Positions 19,756-29,170 are shown, counted from the first letter of the stretch. The stretch: 64,000 nucleotides of DNA from CBDIHH01 sp965279095 (GCA_965279095.1 CBDIHH010000005.1:558001-622000); one strand, 5' to 3'. Made by a program: numbers and translations. Notes: generated by a model not told the origin, from the sequence alone.

Positions 19756-19853
19756 TTCAGGCGTTGACGCAGGCAGACGGGCGCGGCATGCCGCCATGAG
19801 CCCGCCTTGTCTGCCTCCCCCTCCTCTTCGTGAGGGCCTCGCCTGGACCCGCG

Positions 19854-21075
19854 ATGTTTCTGCTCAAGACCCTGCTCACCCGCTTCGTCCATAACGGAAC
19901 CCTGCGCGTCATCGACGCTGACGGCGAGTTGACCACCTTCGGCGGCAAGGGGCCCGGTCCCGTCGTCACCATGCAGATCCATGACAAGGCGCTGCAGACC
20001 TTTATCGGCCTGAACCCCGAGCTGCATGTGGGCGAGGGCTATATGAACGGGACGCTGACCTTCGAGGACGGATCCACCGTCGGCGACTTCATGCAGCTGT
20101 TCTCCTTGAACCGCACCGGCCTCTCCAGCCAGGCCTCGCAGCAGTTGCTGCGCAAGGCGTGGCGGGCGGCGCGGCGCTGGCATCAGAACAATCCCGCCGC
20201 CCAGGCCGCCAAGAACGCCCAGCACCACTATGACGTGGCCCCCCGAGATCTACCGCCTCTTCCTCGACGAGGGCATGAACTACTCCTGCGCCTTCTTCGA
20301 GAACCCCGACACCGACACCCTCGAGCAGGCTCAGACGACCAAGCTGCAGCGCATCACCGACAAGCTGATGCTGAAGCCAGGCATGCGGGTGGCCGAGATC
20401 GGCTCCGGCTGGGGGTCGATGGCCATCCATATCGCCCGGACGACAGGGGCCTCCGTTGTTGGGGTCACCCCCGCCGGCAACCAGGTGGAGACCGCCCGGG
20501 CCCGGGCCGAGGCCGCCGGCGTCGGCCACCTGGTGGAGTTCCGCCAGACCGACTACCGCGCCCTGGAGGGAACCTTCGATCGCATCGTCTCCGTCGGCAT
20601 GATGGAGCACGTGGGCGTGCATCACTTCGACGAGTATTTCCTCAAGATCCGCGCGCTGCTGGCCGACGACGGCTGGGCCATGGTCCACTGTATCGGCCGC
20701 ATGAAACCGCCGAGCGCCACCGGGCCCTTCATCCGCAAATACATTTTCCCCGGCGCCTATGTGCCGTCCCTGTCGGAGGTGTTCCCGGCCACCGAGCGCG
20801 CCGAGCTGTGGGTGGCGGACATGGAGGTGCTGCGTCTGCACTACCACTACACCCTGCAGCACTGGATCCGGCGCTTCGCCGCCAACCGCGAGGCCATCGT
20901 CGCCCTGTCGGATGAGCGCTTCTACCGGGCCTGGGAATACTATCTGGCCGCCGTCGATGTCGGCTTCCAGAACGGGACCAACATGGTCTTCCAGCTGCTG
21001 CTGTCGAAGCGGATCGACGCGGTGCCGATCGTGCGGGATGTGTTCATCAGGCCCGAAGGCGCCAGAGCCGTCTGA
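19854..21075 (+). CDS. cyclopropane-fatty-acyl-phospholipid synthase-like SAM methyltransferase, frameshifted
   Basis: Two overlapping reading frames join into one protein of about 406 residues. The first frame gives an N-terminal lipid-binding part (TLRVIDADGELTTFGGKGPG, NPELHVGEGYMNGTLTFEDG) up to NAQHHYDV. The second resumes at IYRLFLDEGMNYSCAFFE and contains SAM motif I AEIGSGWGSMAIHIA and the MMEHVGVHHFDEYF segment. The family reads HYD-x-x-x-IYRLFLD continuously. Deleting one C from the run at 20239-20244 restores HYDVAPEIYRLFLDEG. The enzyme class adds a methylene or methyl group to unsaturated acyl chains of membrane phospholipids. The frameshift is probably a sequencing error; a real inactivation is possible. 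Confidence 0.82.
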
Positions 21076-21143
21076 CACGCTTGCTCGGGCTGCGACGCGG
21101 CGGCATACCCTCCAACCCTGCCGAATCGCCCCAAAGTCCCCTC

Positions 21144-23223
21144 ATGGCCCGCGCCACCGCCCCCCTGCCCGACCTGTTCGACGACGCCCTCGCGCCCGTC
21201 CCCGCCCCGCCGATCACCTCGGCGAAGGAGACCACCCGCGCGCCGGCCCGGGCGGCGAAGCCGGCGAGCTATGATCCGGCGCCGCCCGCCTCGGGTTATT
21301 CGGCCAAGGACATCGAGGTCCTGGAGGGGCTGGAGCCCGTCCGCAAGCGCCCTGGCATGTATATCGGCGGCACCGACGAGCGGGCCCTGCACCACCTGTT
21401 CGCCGAGGTGCTCGACAACGCCATGGACGAGGCCGTCGCCGGCCACGCCAAGACCATCGAGGTCTCCCTCGACGCCGACGGCGCCCTGACCGTGCGGGAC
21501 GACGGGCGTGGCATGCCGGTCGATCCGCATCCGAAGTTTCCCGACAAGTCCGCCCTCGAAGTGATCATGACCGTCCTGCACTCGGGCGGGAAATTCTCGG
21601 GCAAGAGCTACGAGACCTCCGGCGGCCTGCACGGGGTCGGGGTGTCGGTGGTCAACGCCCTGTCGGCGCGGCTGGACATCACCGTCTGGCGCGACGGGTT
21701 CGAATGGAGCCAGAGCTTCTCGCGCGGCAAACCCCTGGCGCCCCTGGCCCAGGTCGCGCCGTCGAAGAAGCGCAGCACGCAGTTGCGGTTCATCCCCGAC
21801 GAGCAGATCTTCGGCGAAGACGTCGCCTTCAAGCCCGCGCGGCTGCTGCGCATGGCGCGCTCCAAGGCCTATCTGTTCCGAGGGGTGGAAATCCGCTGGG
21901 CCTGCGCTCCCGAGCGGATCACCGACGCCACCCCGGCCAAGGCGACCTTCCACTTCCCCAACGGCCTGGCCGACTTCCTGGCCGAGCGCACCCAGGGCAT
22001 CGAGACCGTCACCCCCGAGGCCTTCGCCGGCCGCATCGAGCGCAAGGGCGAGGGCGGCGCCGTGGAATGGGCGGTTACCTGGAGCCCGGCGGGCTTCGGC
22101 GAGGCGGACGGCTTCATGCAGTCCTATTGCAACACCGTGCCGACGCCCGAGGGGGGAACCCACGAGGCCGGCTTCCGCGCCGCCCTCACCCGCGGCCTGA
22201 AGGCCTATGCCGAGCTGACCGGCGACAAGCGCGGCGGGGTGATCACCGCCGAGGACGTGGTCGGCGGCGCCGGGGCCCTGATCTCGGTGTTCGTGCGCAA
22301 CCCCGAGTTCCAGGGCCAGACCAAGGAGCGGCTGTCGTCCTCGGAAGCCCAGCGCCTGGTCGAGACGGCCCTGCGCGATCCCATCGACCACTGGCTCTCC
22401 GGCCAGCCCAAATCCGCCAACCAGCTGCTCGAGTTCGTCGTCGAGCGGGCCGAGGAGCGGATGAAGAAGCGCAAGGATAAGGAGGTCGCCCGCGCCTCCG
22501 CCACGCGCAAGCTGCGCCTGCCCGGCAAGCTGGCCGACTGCTCTGGCCAGGCCACCGACGGCACCGAGCTGTTCATCGTCGAGGGCGATTCGGCCGGCGG
22601 CTCGGCCAAGCAGGCGCGCGACCGTCGCACCCAGGCGATCCTGCCCCCTGCGCGGCAAGATCCTCAACGTCGCCTCCGCCACCGTCGACAAGCTGGTGCA
22701 GAACCAGGAGCTGTCCAACCTGCTGCTCGCCCTGGGCGTCGGCGTGGGACCCAAGTTCCGCGAGGAAGACCTGCGCTACGAGCGGGTGGTGATCATGACC
22801 GACGCCGATGTCGATGGCGCCCACATCGCCAGCCTGCTGATCACCTTCTTCTACCGCACCATGCCCGACCTGATCCGGGCGGGCCGGCTCTACCTGGCCA
22901 TGCCGCCCCTGTACCGCATCAACCATGGGGCGGTGACGGTCTACGCCCGCGACGACGCCCACCGCGAACAGCTTCTGGCCACCACCTTCAAGGGCAAGAA
23001 GCCCGAGATCGGCCGCTTCAAGGGCCTCGGCGAGATGATGCCGGCGCAGTTGAAGGAAACCACCATGGACCCGAAGAAGCGGACCCTGGCCCGGGTGACC
23101 CTGCCGCGGGCCGAGGAGGTCGTCGAGGACCTGGTCGAGACCCTGATGGGCCGCAAGCCGGAGCTGCGCTTCCGTTTCATCCAGGAGAACGCCGAGTTCG
23201 CCGCGGACGACCTCGACCTCTGA
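21144..23223 (+). CDS. parE: DNA topoisomerase IV subunit B (ParE), frameshifted
   Basis: About 693 residues across two frames. The first frame holds the GHKL ATPase (EVLDNAMDEAVAGHA, DDGRGMPVD, GGLHGVGVSVVNALS), the transducer domain, and the start of TOPRIM at VEGDSAGGSAKQARDR. It then loses frame within the C run at 22644-22648. Removing one C restores AILPLRGKILNVASATVDKL and joins the second frame with MTDADVDGAHIASLLITFFY, the metal-binding DxD of TOPRIM, and the C-terminal RFKGLGEMMPAQLKETTMD. ParE rather than GyrB is favoured by length and absence of a GyrB insertion. It decatenates chromosomes with ParC. As parE is essential, the extra C is most likely an error. Start ATG at 21144. 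Confidence 0.92.
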
Positions 23224-23235
23224 GCCCCGAGGGGC

Positions 23236-24720
23236 CTACGGGCGCCGCCGCAAGGCGCGCATGGGCGCCGTCACGCGCCAACTGGTCGACTGCCGCAGGG
23301 CCATGGCTTCGGCCATCGCAACACTCAGGTCGGTGCGAAGCTGTTCCAGCTGGGCTTCCGCGCTTTCGGCGCGCTGAAGCAGATCGGCCAGGGCCGCGCG
23401 GTCGTCCGCAATCACCGCCTCAGTCTGTTGCGCGCGGCGATTCATCTCCTCGGTCAGCTCAGCGCAGCGCGCCTTGGCGCTGTCGGCCTGTTCGGCCCGA
23501 TAGCGAAGATCGGCCAGGGCGTCAGCCTTGCGGGCATCCCCGCTGTAGACGCTGGGGTCGTCGCTTTCGAAGGCGGCCATATAGTCCGCGTAGCTGAACC
23601 CGGGGTCGGGGGCGGCAAAGGCCGGGCCCTGGAGCGCCTGGATTTCTTCGGCCAGCAGATCCAGCACCCGCCCAACGTCCAGCACCCGGTCGAGGCGGCC
23701 GCGAAACATCTGGAGCACTTCGGCCGACTGGTCGAGCCTTCCGAACAGAGCCAGGACAGCGGCCAGCTTGAGCAGCTTGTCGTCGCTGTACTGCGCCTGT
23801 GTCAGCGCTGTGTCCGGCCATCCGAAATCGCGCGCGTACAGGGCGTCGCCCTGGTAGGGCCGGCCGCCCATGTTGGGCCCATAGTGCGGGTAACGGTGGG
23901 CATAGACAAACGGCAGGGCGCTGGAGGCATATCGGCGCACCGACAGGTCCATGAGATCGAATCCCGCCTGACGCATGAAGCGGTCGGTGTTGTGGAAGGT
24001 GTGGTGGTTGGACGCCGCCCCGCCGATGAAGTTGACCTCCGCGCAGACCGCGAGGACCTGGGTGTCCCGCAGAACGTCCTGGAGCGACGCCAGGATCTCG
24101 AAGTCGGGCCCGTCGCAGTCGATCTTGATGAAATCGATGGACCTCAGACCTTCGTCCGCGATCAGCTGGGCCAGGTAGACGGGCCGAGAGGGGTCGGCCA
24201 GGCGTGCCCGGTGCCACTGATTGTCGGCCATCAGGGCGGCATCGCGCCCGCTCTGGGACGCCGAGGCAGGCTCGTCCGGCACGCCGTAATCGAGCCTGAA
24301 CGGCGCGGACACATCGCCGGGGGTGGTGGTGGGCGGCAGGGGAAACGGCGTCATGAACGGCGGGGACGCCGCCCCGGACTCGGCAGCGTCGTGCAGCCCA
24401 CGGGTGCGGGGCCAGGCCAGCCGCGCGTTGGGATCGCGCCATGAGAAGGGAGGCCCAGGCTGCGGCTGGGCGACCGGATGATCGGCGGGGGCGGCCACGA
24501 AGGCCGCGCGGTAGTGGACTTCCGGCCGGGTCTCGACCTTGGCCAGCCGTTCAATCTCGGCGACGGCGGGATCGAAACCGTAGGCCTTGATCTTATCGCC
24601 AAAGACGTCCCAGGGCGTAGCGATCCCGCCGCTGCAGCCCACATCGATCAGGACAAGAGGCTCGGTCAGCGCGTCCGCCATGAGACGGGCCGCAGGACTG
24701 TCAAGGCGCATGCCATCCAT
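23236..24720 (-). CDS. FkbM family methyltransferase with C-terminal coiled coil
   Basis: 494 residues. Residues 1-270 show an FkbM-type SAM methyltransferase: LVLIDVGCSGGIATPWDVFG (motif I), KAYGFDPAVAEIERLAK, then IDFIKIDCDGPDFEILASL. Residues 290-390 are helical. Residues about 400-475 form a strongly charged coiled coil (RAEQADSAKARCAELTEEMN), followed by SWRVTAPMRALRRRP, a tail often found at the end of polysaccharide glycosyltransferases and methyltransferases. It probably methylates a sugar or lipid-linked saccharide at the membrane; the acceptor is unknown. There is no surface-polysaccharide gene cluster next to it. The coding region ends 12 bases from the parE stop (convergent). Confidence 0.8.
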   Translation of the reverse strand: MDGMRLDSPAARLMADALTEPLVLIDVGCSGGIATPWDVFGDKIKAYGFDPAVAEIERLAKVETRPEVHYRAAFVAAPADHPVAQPQPGPPFSWRDPNARLAWPRTRGLHDAAESGAASPPFMTPFPLPPTTTPGDVSAPFRLDYGVPDEPASASQSGRDAALMADNQWHRARLADPSRPVYLAQLIADEGLRSIDFIKIDCDGPDFEILASLQDVLRDTQVLAVCAEVNFIGGAASNHHTFHNTDRFMRQAGFDLMDLSVRRYASSALPFVYAHRYPHYGPNMGGRPYQGDALYARDFGWPDTALTQAQYSDDKLLKLAAVLALFGRLDQSAEVLQMFRGRLDRVLDVGRVLDLLAEEIQALQGPAFAAPDPGFSYADYMAAFESDDPSVYSGDARKADALADLRYRAEQADSAKARCAELTEEMNRRAQQTEAVIADDRAALADLLQRAESAEAQLEQLRTDLSVAMAEAMALRQSTSWRVTAPMRALRRRP

Positions 24721-24808
24721 CGGAAACCTTCACTCCCCTGCAGCCGCGACCGGCCCCTGCCCGATCTTAGACGATCCCAAGCCCGCGGCGCCTTGGCGAT
24801 GTTGCGAT

Positions 24809-24917
24809 CTACGCACGGTCGCGGACCGGAACGGCGATCCGGAAGGTGGTCCCCGCCGGAGCGTCCGAACGAACGGTGGTGGTCGAGCCTTCGGCTAGGG
24901 CCTCTCCGCCGCGACGC
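24809..24917 (-). pseudogene. possible histidine kinase C-terminal remnant
   Basis: In the 379-base gap before the helicase gene, one minus-strand frame ending at TAG 24809-24811 reads GEALAEGSTTTVRSDAPAG then TTFRIAVPVRDRA. This resembles the last strands of a HATPase_c domain, where sensor kinases end GAGTTFRVxLPV. The upstream sequence in this frame lacks the expected G1 and G2 boxes, so at most about 35 residues of a decayed kinase remain. A chance likeness cannot be excluded. The rest of the gap holds the helicase promoter. Confidence 0.3.
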
Positions 24918-24991
24918 GGCGCCCGAGGCGCACCCAGAGGCGGCAAGAAGGAAACAATGCACCGCCTTCTTCATCCATGCGCACGGCCACA

Positions 24992-25019
24992 TTGACAAAG
25001 CCGTCGCCTTTTCTATGGT
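24992..25019 (+). promoter_or_regulatory. sigma70-type promoter of the DEAD-box helicase gene
   Basis: TTGACA (24992-24997), a 16-base spacer and TATGGT (25014-25019) form a strong vegetative promoter. It lies about 80 bases upstream of the helicase ATG, leaving a leader of about 70 nt. Confidence 0.6.
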
Positions 25020-25099
25020 CGCACCGCTTCCGCCGCCCTTTTTAGCGCGCGCAGGTCTTCGCATCCGCCGCGCGTAATGCCGGCCTGTAAATTCAGGAC

Positions 25100-26786
25100 A
25101 TGACCAGCTTTTCAGACCTGGGGCTCAGCCCCGAAGTCATCAAGGCCGTCGGCGACGCCGGCTACGACACACCCACCCCGATCCAGGAGCAGGCCATTCC
25201 GGTCGCCCTGGCGGGTCGTGATGTCCTGGGCATCGCCCAGACCGGCACCGGCAAGACCGCGGCCTTCACCCTGCCGATGATCGACAAGCTCGCCTCGGGT
25301 CGACCCAAGGCGCGCATGCCGCGCGCCCTGGTCATCGCCCCGACCCGCGAACTGGCCGACCAGGTCTCCGCCTCCTTCGAGAAATACGCCAAGGGCCGCA
25401 AGCTCTCCTGGGCGCTCCTCATCGGCGGCGTGTCCTTCAAGGATCAGGAGATGAAGCTCGACCGCGGGGTCGATGTGCTCATCGCCACCCCCGGTCGCCT
25501 GCTGGACCATTTCGAGCGCGGCAAGCTGCTGCTCACCGGGGTGCAGATCCTGGTGGTCGACGAGGCTGACCGGATGCTCGACATGGGCTTCATCCCGGAC
25601 ATCGAGCGCATCTTCAAGATGACGCCGCCGAAGAAGCAGACCCTGTTCTTCTCGGCCACCATGCCGCCGGAGATCACCCGGCCTGACCAAGCAGTTCCTC
25701 AACGATCCGGTGCGGATCGAGGCGACGCGCCCGGCCACCACCGCCGACACCATCACCCAGAACCTGGTGCGCATCCCCTCCTCGGATCCCGCCGCCAAGC
25801 GGCTGGCCCTGCGCACCCTGATCGCCCGGGACGACGTCAAGAACGGCATCGTCTTCTGCAATCGCAAGACCGAAGTCGACGTGGTGGCCAAGTCCCTGCG
25901 CCGCCACGGCCTTGACGCCTCGCCGATCCACGGCGACCTCGACCAGTCCACGCGCATGAAGACCCTGGCCGACTTCCGGTCTGGGGCCCTCAAGCTGCTC
26001 TGCGCCTCGGACGTGGCCGCCCGGGGGCTCGACATCCCCGATGTCAGCCACGTGTTCAACTACGACGTCCCCCATCACGCCGACGACTATGTCCACCGCA
26101 TCGGCCGCACCGGCCGGGCTGGCAAGTCGGGTCAGACCTTCATGCTGATCACCCCGGCCGACGGCCGCCAGCTGGACAAGGTGTTGAAGCTGATCGGCAT
26201 GACGCCCAACGAAGTCACCCTCGACGTCGACTTCAGCGAGATCAAGGAGCGCCCGCCGCGCGCCGCAGCCGGCCGCTCCGAGCGGCCCGGTCGTGGTCGA
26301 CCCGAGCGGTCCGACCGGCCCCGCCGGTCCGAGCCCGCCCCTGCGGTCGATTCGGCGCCGGCTGAATCGCTGGCGGCCGTCCCCGTGGCCACGGCCCAGG
26401 ACGCGCCCGCTCCGCGCAGCGATCGCTCCACGCGCGGCCGCCGAGGTCGCGATGCGTCCGCTCCCGCCTCTGTCGAGGTCGCGGCGCCGTCGCCTATGCC
26501 GGTCATCGAGGCCGCCCCCGCTGCCGCGCACGACGCCCCGCCGCCCCGCGAGCGGCGCCCGCGCCGCCCGCGCCGTGACGAGGCGTCCCGCGAGGCCGCG
26601 CCCGCCCCCGCAGCGCCCGCGCCCGAGCGGCCCGCGGCGACGCCGTCCCGCGCTTCCGCCCCCGCGCCCCGCGGCGTGCGGGTGCAGGATCCCAACGACG
26701 CCCCGGGCGACCGGGTGGTTGGTTTCGGCAGCGACGTTCCGGCCTTCCTGCAGCGCGCGACCTCGGTCAGACCGGCTGAGGATTGA
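25100..26786 (+). CDS. DEAD-box ATP-dependent RNA helicase (RhlB/RhlE group), frameshifted
   Basis: Two frames join into about 561 residues. The first frame has the Q motif TPIQEQAIPVAL, Walker A AQTGTGKT, PTRELADQ, VDEADRMLDMGF and FFSATMPPEI. Frame is lost at GGCCTGACC (extra C at 25682-25683); deleting it gives TRLTKQFLNDPVRIEATRPA and joins the second frame, which has motif IV-VI segments including ARGLDIPDVSHVFNYD and HRIGRTGRAGKSG. The last 170 residues are a disordered Arg/Pro/Ala-rich tail typical of RNA-binding extensions. It unwinds structured RNA. In Caulobacter crescentus the degradosome helicase RhlB lies near the diguanylate cyclase gene dgcB, as here, so this may be that helicase; rne is in the same window. 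The frameshift is probably an error. Confidence 0.88.
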
Positions 26787-26802
26787 TGGACGAAAAATGC
26801 GG

Positions 26803-26831
26803 TTAACGGTCCAAGAACACCGTTAGCTTAA
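26803..26831. repeat. small inverted repeat between helicase and GGDEF gene
   Basis: GTTAACGGT and ACCGTTAGC form imperfect arms around an 8-base spacer in the 84-base gap. There is no T-run, so it is not a typical terminator. The TTAA content resembles CtrA half-sites but the spacing does not fit TTAA-N7-TTAA. Confidence 0.4.
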
Positions 26832-26870
26832 CTCCTGTTTTAGGGTTGCCGCCTAGTCTGTCTTGGCCTG

Positions 26871-27977
26871 ATGTCTATCTCGACGGCAGGCGACGCTTGG
26901 GGGCATGCCGGAATGGCGAATGACGTCGAAATCGCGCTGCGCAGTCCGCAGGCCTATGAGCTCGCGCGCGAAGCCATCGCCCTGATGGAAAAGCATCAGG
27001 TCTGGCCGACGGCATTGAATTTCGAGCTGTGGATTCACGTGGCCGGCGATCCGCGCGGACCTCTGGCGCAGGAGATCCAGCGCCTGATGACGGTCGGCGA
27101 TCCGATGACCGAGGCGCTCAGCGAGACTCTCGCCGCCGCCTACCTGCCCAAGGCCAAGCTGAACCAGGAAATCCGCCAGGCCGGGGACCAGCTGACCCGG
27201 GAACTGGAGACGGTGTCCAAGGCCATCCAGGCCGCCCAGAAATCCAGCGACGTCTATGGCGCGACCCTGGCCGGGGCCGCGGCCGAACTGTCGGACGCCC
27301 AGGAGGCGCCGGCTATCAAGAAGCTGGTCGAGGGCCTGTCCGCCGCCACCCGCAAGGTGCAGCGCGAGAACAAGACCCTGGAGAAGCGTCTGCAGGAATC
27401 CACCGCCGAGGTGGTGCGCTTGCGCGAGCACCTCGAGCAGGTCCGCCGCGACGCCACCACCGACGCCCTCACCAACCTCGCCAACCGCAAGGCCTTCGAC
27501 GAGGAGCTGGAACGCGCGCGGCTGGGCGCCCTGTCGTCTGGCGAGCCGCTCACCCTGGCGGTGGTCGACATCGATCATTTCAAGCGCTTCAACGACAGCT
27601 GGGGCCACCAGACCGGGGACCAGGTCCTGCGCTACGTGGCCTCGGTGATCGGCCGCATGTGCGCCCCGCCCCGCTTCGCCGCCCGCTACGGCGGCGAGGA
27701 ATTCGGCATGATCTTCCCTAACGAGACCGCCGCCCAGGCGCACCTGGTGCTGGAGGAGATCCGCGAGGAGGTGTCGTCGCGGATGCTCAAGCGCCGCTCC
27801 ACCAACGAGGACCTCGGCGCCGTCACCATCTCCGCCGGCATCGCCCAGGTCCACGGGGACGAGACCTGCCACAGCCTGATCGACCGGGCGGACGCGGCCC
27901 TCTACAACTCCAAGCGCACCGGCCGCAACCGCGTCACCAACGCCGAGGCCGCCGTCGCCTTGCAGGGGGCGGCGTAG
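26871..27977 (+). CDS. GGDEF-domain diguanylate cyclase (DgcB-like)
   Basis: 368 residues, predicted cytosolic, with no membrane segment. Residues 1-100 resemble the N-terminus of DgcB-type cyclases (ELAREAIALMEKHQVWPTALNFELW). Residues 100-200 form a helical coiled coil (KVQRENKTLEKRLQESTAEV), followed by the GGDEF domain DATTDALTNLANRKAFDEEL, VVDIDHFKRFND and active-site RYGGEEFGMIF near residue 275. It should make cyclic di-GMP from GTP. The position five residues upstream of GGEEF lacks the RxxD inhibitory site, so product inhibition through that site is unlikely. A second in-frame ATG at 26913 is possible. In Caulobacter, DgcB promotes surface attachment; that role here is inference. Confidence 0.87.
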   Translation: MSISTAGDAWGHAGMANDVEIALRSPQAYELAREAIALMEKHQVWPTALNFELWIHVAGDPRGPLAQEIQRLMTVGDPMTEALSETLAAAYLPKAKLNQEIRQAGDQLTRELETVSKAIQAAQKSSDVYGATLAGAAAELSDAQEAPAIKKLVEGLSAATRKVQRENKTLEKRLQESTAEVVRLREHLEQVRRDATTDALTNLANRKAFDEELERARLGALSSGEPLTLAVVDIDHFKRFNDSWGHQTGDQVLRYVASVIGRMCAPPRFAARYGGEEFGMIFPNETAAQAHLVLEEIREEVSSRMLKRRSTNEDLGAVTISAGIAQVHGDETCHSLIDRADAALYNSKRTGRNRVTNAEAAVALQGAA

Positions 27978-27993
27978 CGCCCGTACCGGGGCG

Positions 27994-28890
27994 TCAGCTC
28001 CAGGCGAAGCGCCGCAGGGACTTGTGCACCACACGGCCATCGACCGTCTCGATTGGCACTGTCAGCGCCTTGTCCCGGCGCAGGGCGTCGTAGCCGGCCA
28101 TGTGGATGACGCCGACGGGGGCGTTGGGGATGTAGCGCTCCACCAGGGTGCGCTCGTCGGCCGAGCACATCCACGGCCCCATGTAGTTGCAGATCTCCGG
28201 GGCGTGCTCCACCGGCAGGCCGTCGGCATGGACCATCAGCCCCATGGCCAGCTGGTCGGCGGTGAACACCCGGCCTTTCACCAGCACCTGGGCGATGCGC
28301 TTGCGCCAGGCCGCCCAGTGGGGGGCGGTGCGGGCCAGGGCGAAGACCCCGGCGTTGTAGGTCGGCTTGTCGCCCACCAGCCGCGCCTCGGCCTCGGGCA
28401 GGCCGGCGCGGCGGGCGTTCTTGTAGAGCTGGCCCTTGACCTTGGCGTAGCCGAACCCGGCCCACTGCAGGGTCATCACCACATCCGAATAGCGGGAGGT
28501 CTGCGAGACCACCACCAGCCGCTGGCGGCGGGCCGCCTCCACCATCATGTCGATAGGGCCCATGTCCTGGACCCAGGCGTCGCCGTCGACCCAGACGATG
28601 ATCTCCGTGTCGGGCAGGAGCTCATTGAGGAACGACCGGGCGGTGAGGATCTTGAGGTGGTCGCGGCCCTTCACCCGCGCCGGGGCGATGTCGAACATCC
28701 ATCCCACCTGCAGGATGGTCGCGCCGTAGCGGTCAGCCAGGTGGGCGGCCTGGGCGGGCTCCAGCCCCCCGTCGATCACCGCCAGCCCCATCTCGTCGGC
28801 GCTGCGCAGGGCGCGCACCGACTGGGCCAGCTCCTCCAGCAGGGGAAAGTAGAGGGCGTCTCCGCCGGTGACGATGGTGACCTCGGGCAT
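27994..28890 (-). CDS. glycosyltransferase-like protein (GT-A fold, DxD)
   Basis: 298 residues. It begins MPEVTIVTGGDALYFPLLEE, typical of nucleotide-sugar transferases of the GT8-like or DUF type. An ARSFLNELLPDTEIIVWVDG stretch leads to the DxD metal motif WVDGDAW near residue 105, with YNAGVFALA and FTADQLAMGLMVHADG further on, the pattern of glycosyltransferases that bind the donor with Mn. No signal peptide. The sugar donor and acceptor are unknown. Ends 16 bases from the GGDEF gene stop (convergent). No polysaccharide cluster nearby. Confidence 0.65.
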   Translation of the reverse strand: MPEVTIVTGGDALYFPLLEELAQSVRALRSADEMGLAVIDGGLEPAQAAHLADRYGATILQVGWMFDIAPARVKGRDHLKILTARSFLNELLPDTEIIVWVDGDAWVQDMGPIDMMVEAARRQRLVVVSQTSRYSDVVMTLQWAGFGYAKVKGQLYKNARRAGLPEAEARLVGDKPTYNAGVFALARTAPHWAAWRKRIAQVLVKGRVFTADQLAMGLMVHADGLPVEHAPEICNYMGPWMCSADERTLVERYIPNAPVGVIHMAGYDALRRDKALTVPIETVDGRVVHKSLRRFAWS

Positions 28891-28999
28891 GACTCCCGCT
28901 TAGGCCATGGCCCCGGCAAACGCCAGGGGGCGCCCCTCCTAGGGAACGGGTCCCCGGCGCCCGCGTTGACGCCTGCACGCAGCCCCAAGGAGGCACAGG

Positions 29000-29167
29000 A
29001 TGTTCAGAACGCTCGAGATCGGCGCCGTCGTTGTCATCGCGATCATGATGCTCGGCCCGCTATCGATGGCCCCCGCCTATGTGGCGCCCGAGGACGCCAA
29101 GGGCGCCGCCGCGACCCCCACCGGGTCTCCCGCCAGCGAACCGCCCCTGTCGGCGGCCGAGCAGTAG
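29000..29167 (+). CDS. small single-pass membrane protein, unknown function
   Basis: 55 residues preceded by a near-perfect AAGGAGG Shine-Dalgarno 7 bases before the ATG. The sequence starts MFRTLEIGAVVVIAIMMLG, one hydrophobic segment of about 20 residues, followed by an Ala/Pro/Thr-rich tail ending in SAAEQ. Either a signal anchor or an uncleaved exported peptide. Too short for typical gene callers. It lies alone on the plus strand between the divergent glycosyltransferase gene and the convergent TfoX-like gene. The strong ribosome site is the main evidence that it is translated. Confidence 0.68.
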   Translation: MFRTLEIGAVVVIAIMMLGPLSMAPAYVAPEDAKGAAATPTGSPASEPPLSAAEQ

Positions 29168-29170
29168 GCC

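Noticed and set aside
26803..26831. CtrA binding site before the GGDEF gene
   Set aside because: TTAA half-sites are present but not at the 7-base spacing of TTAA-N7-TTAA.
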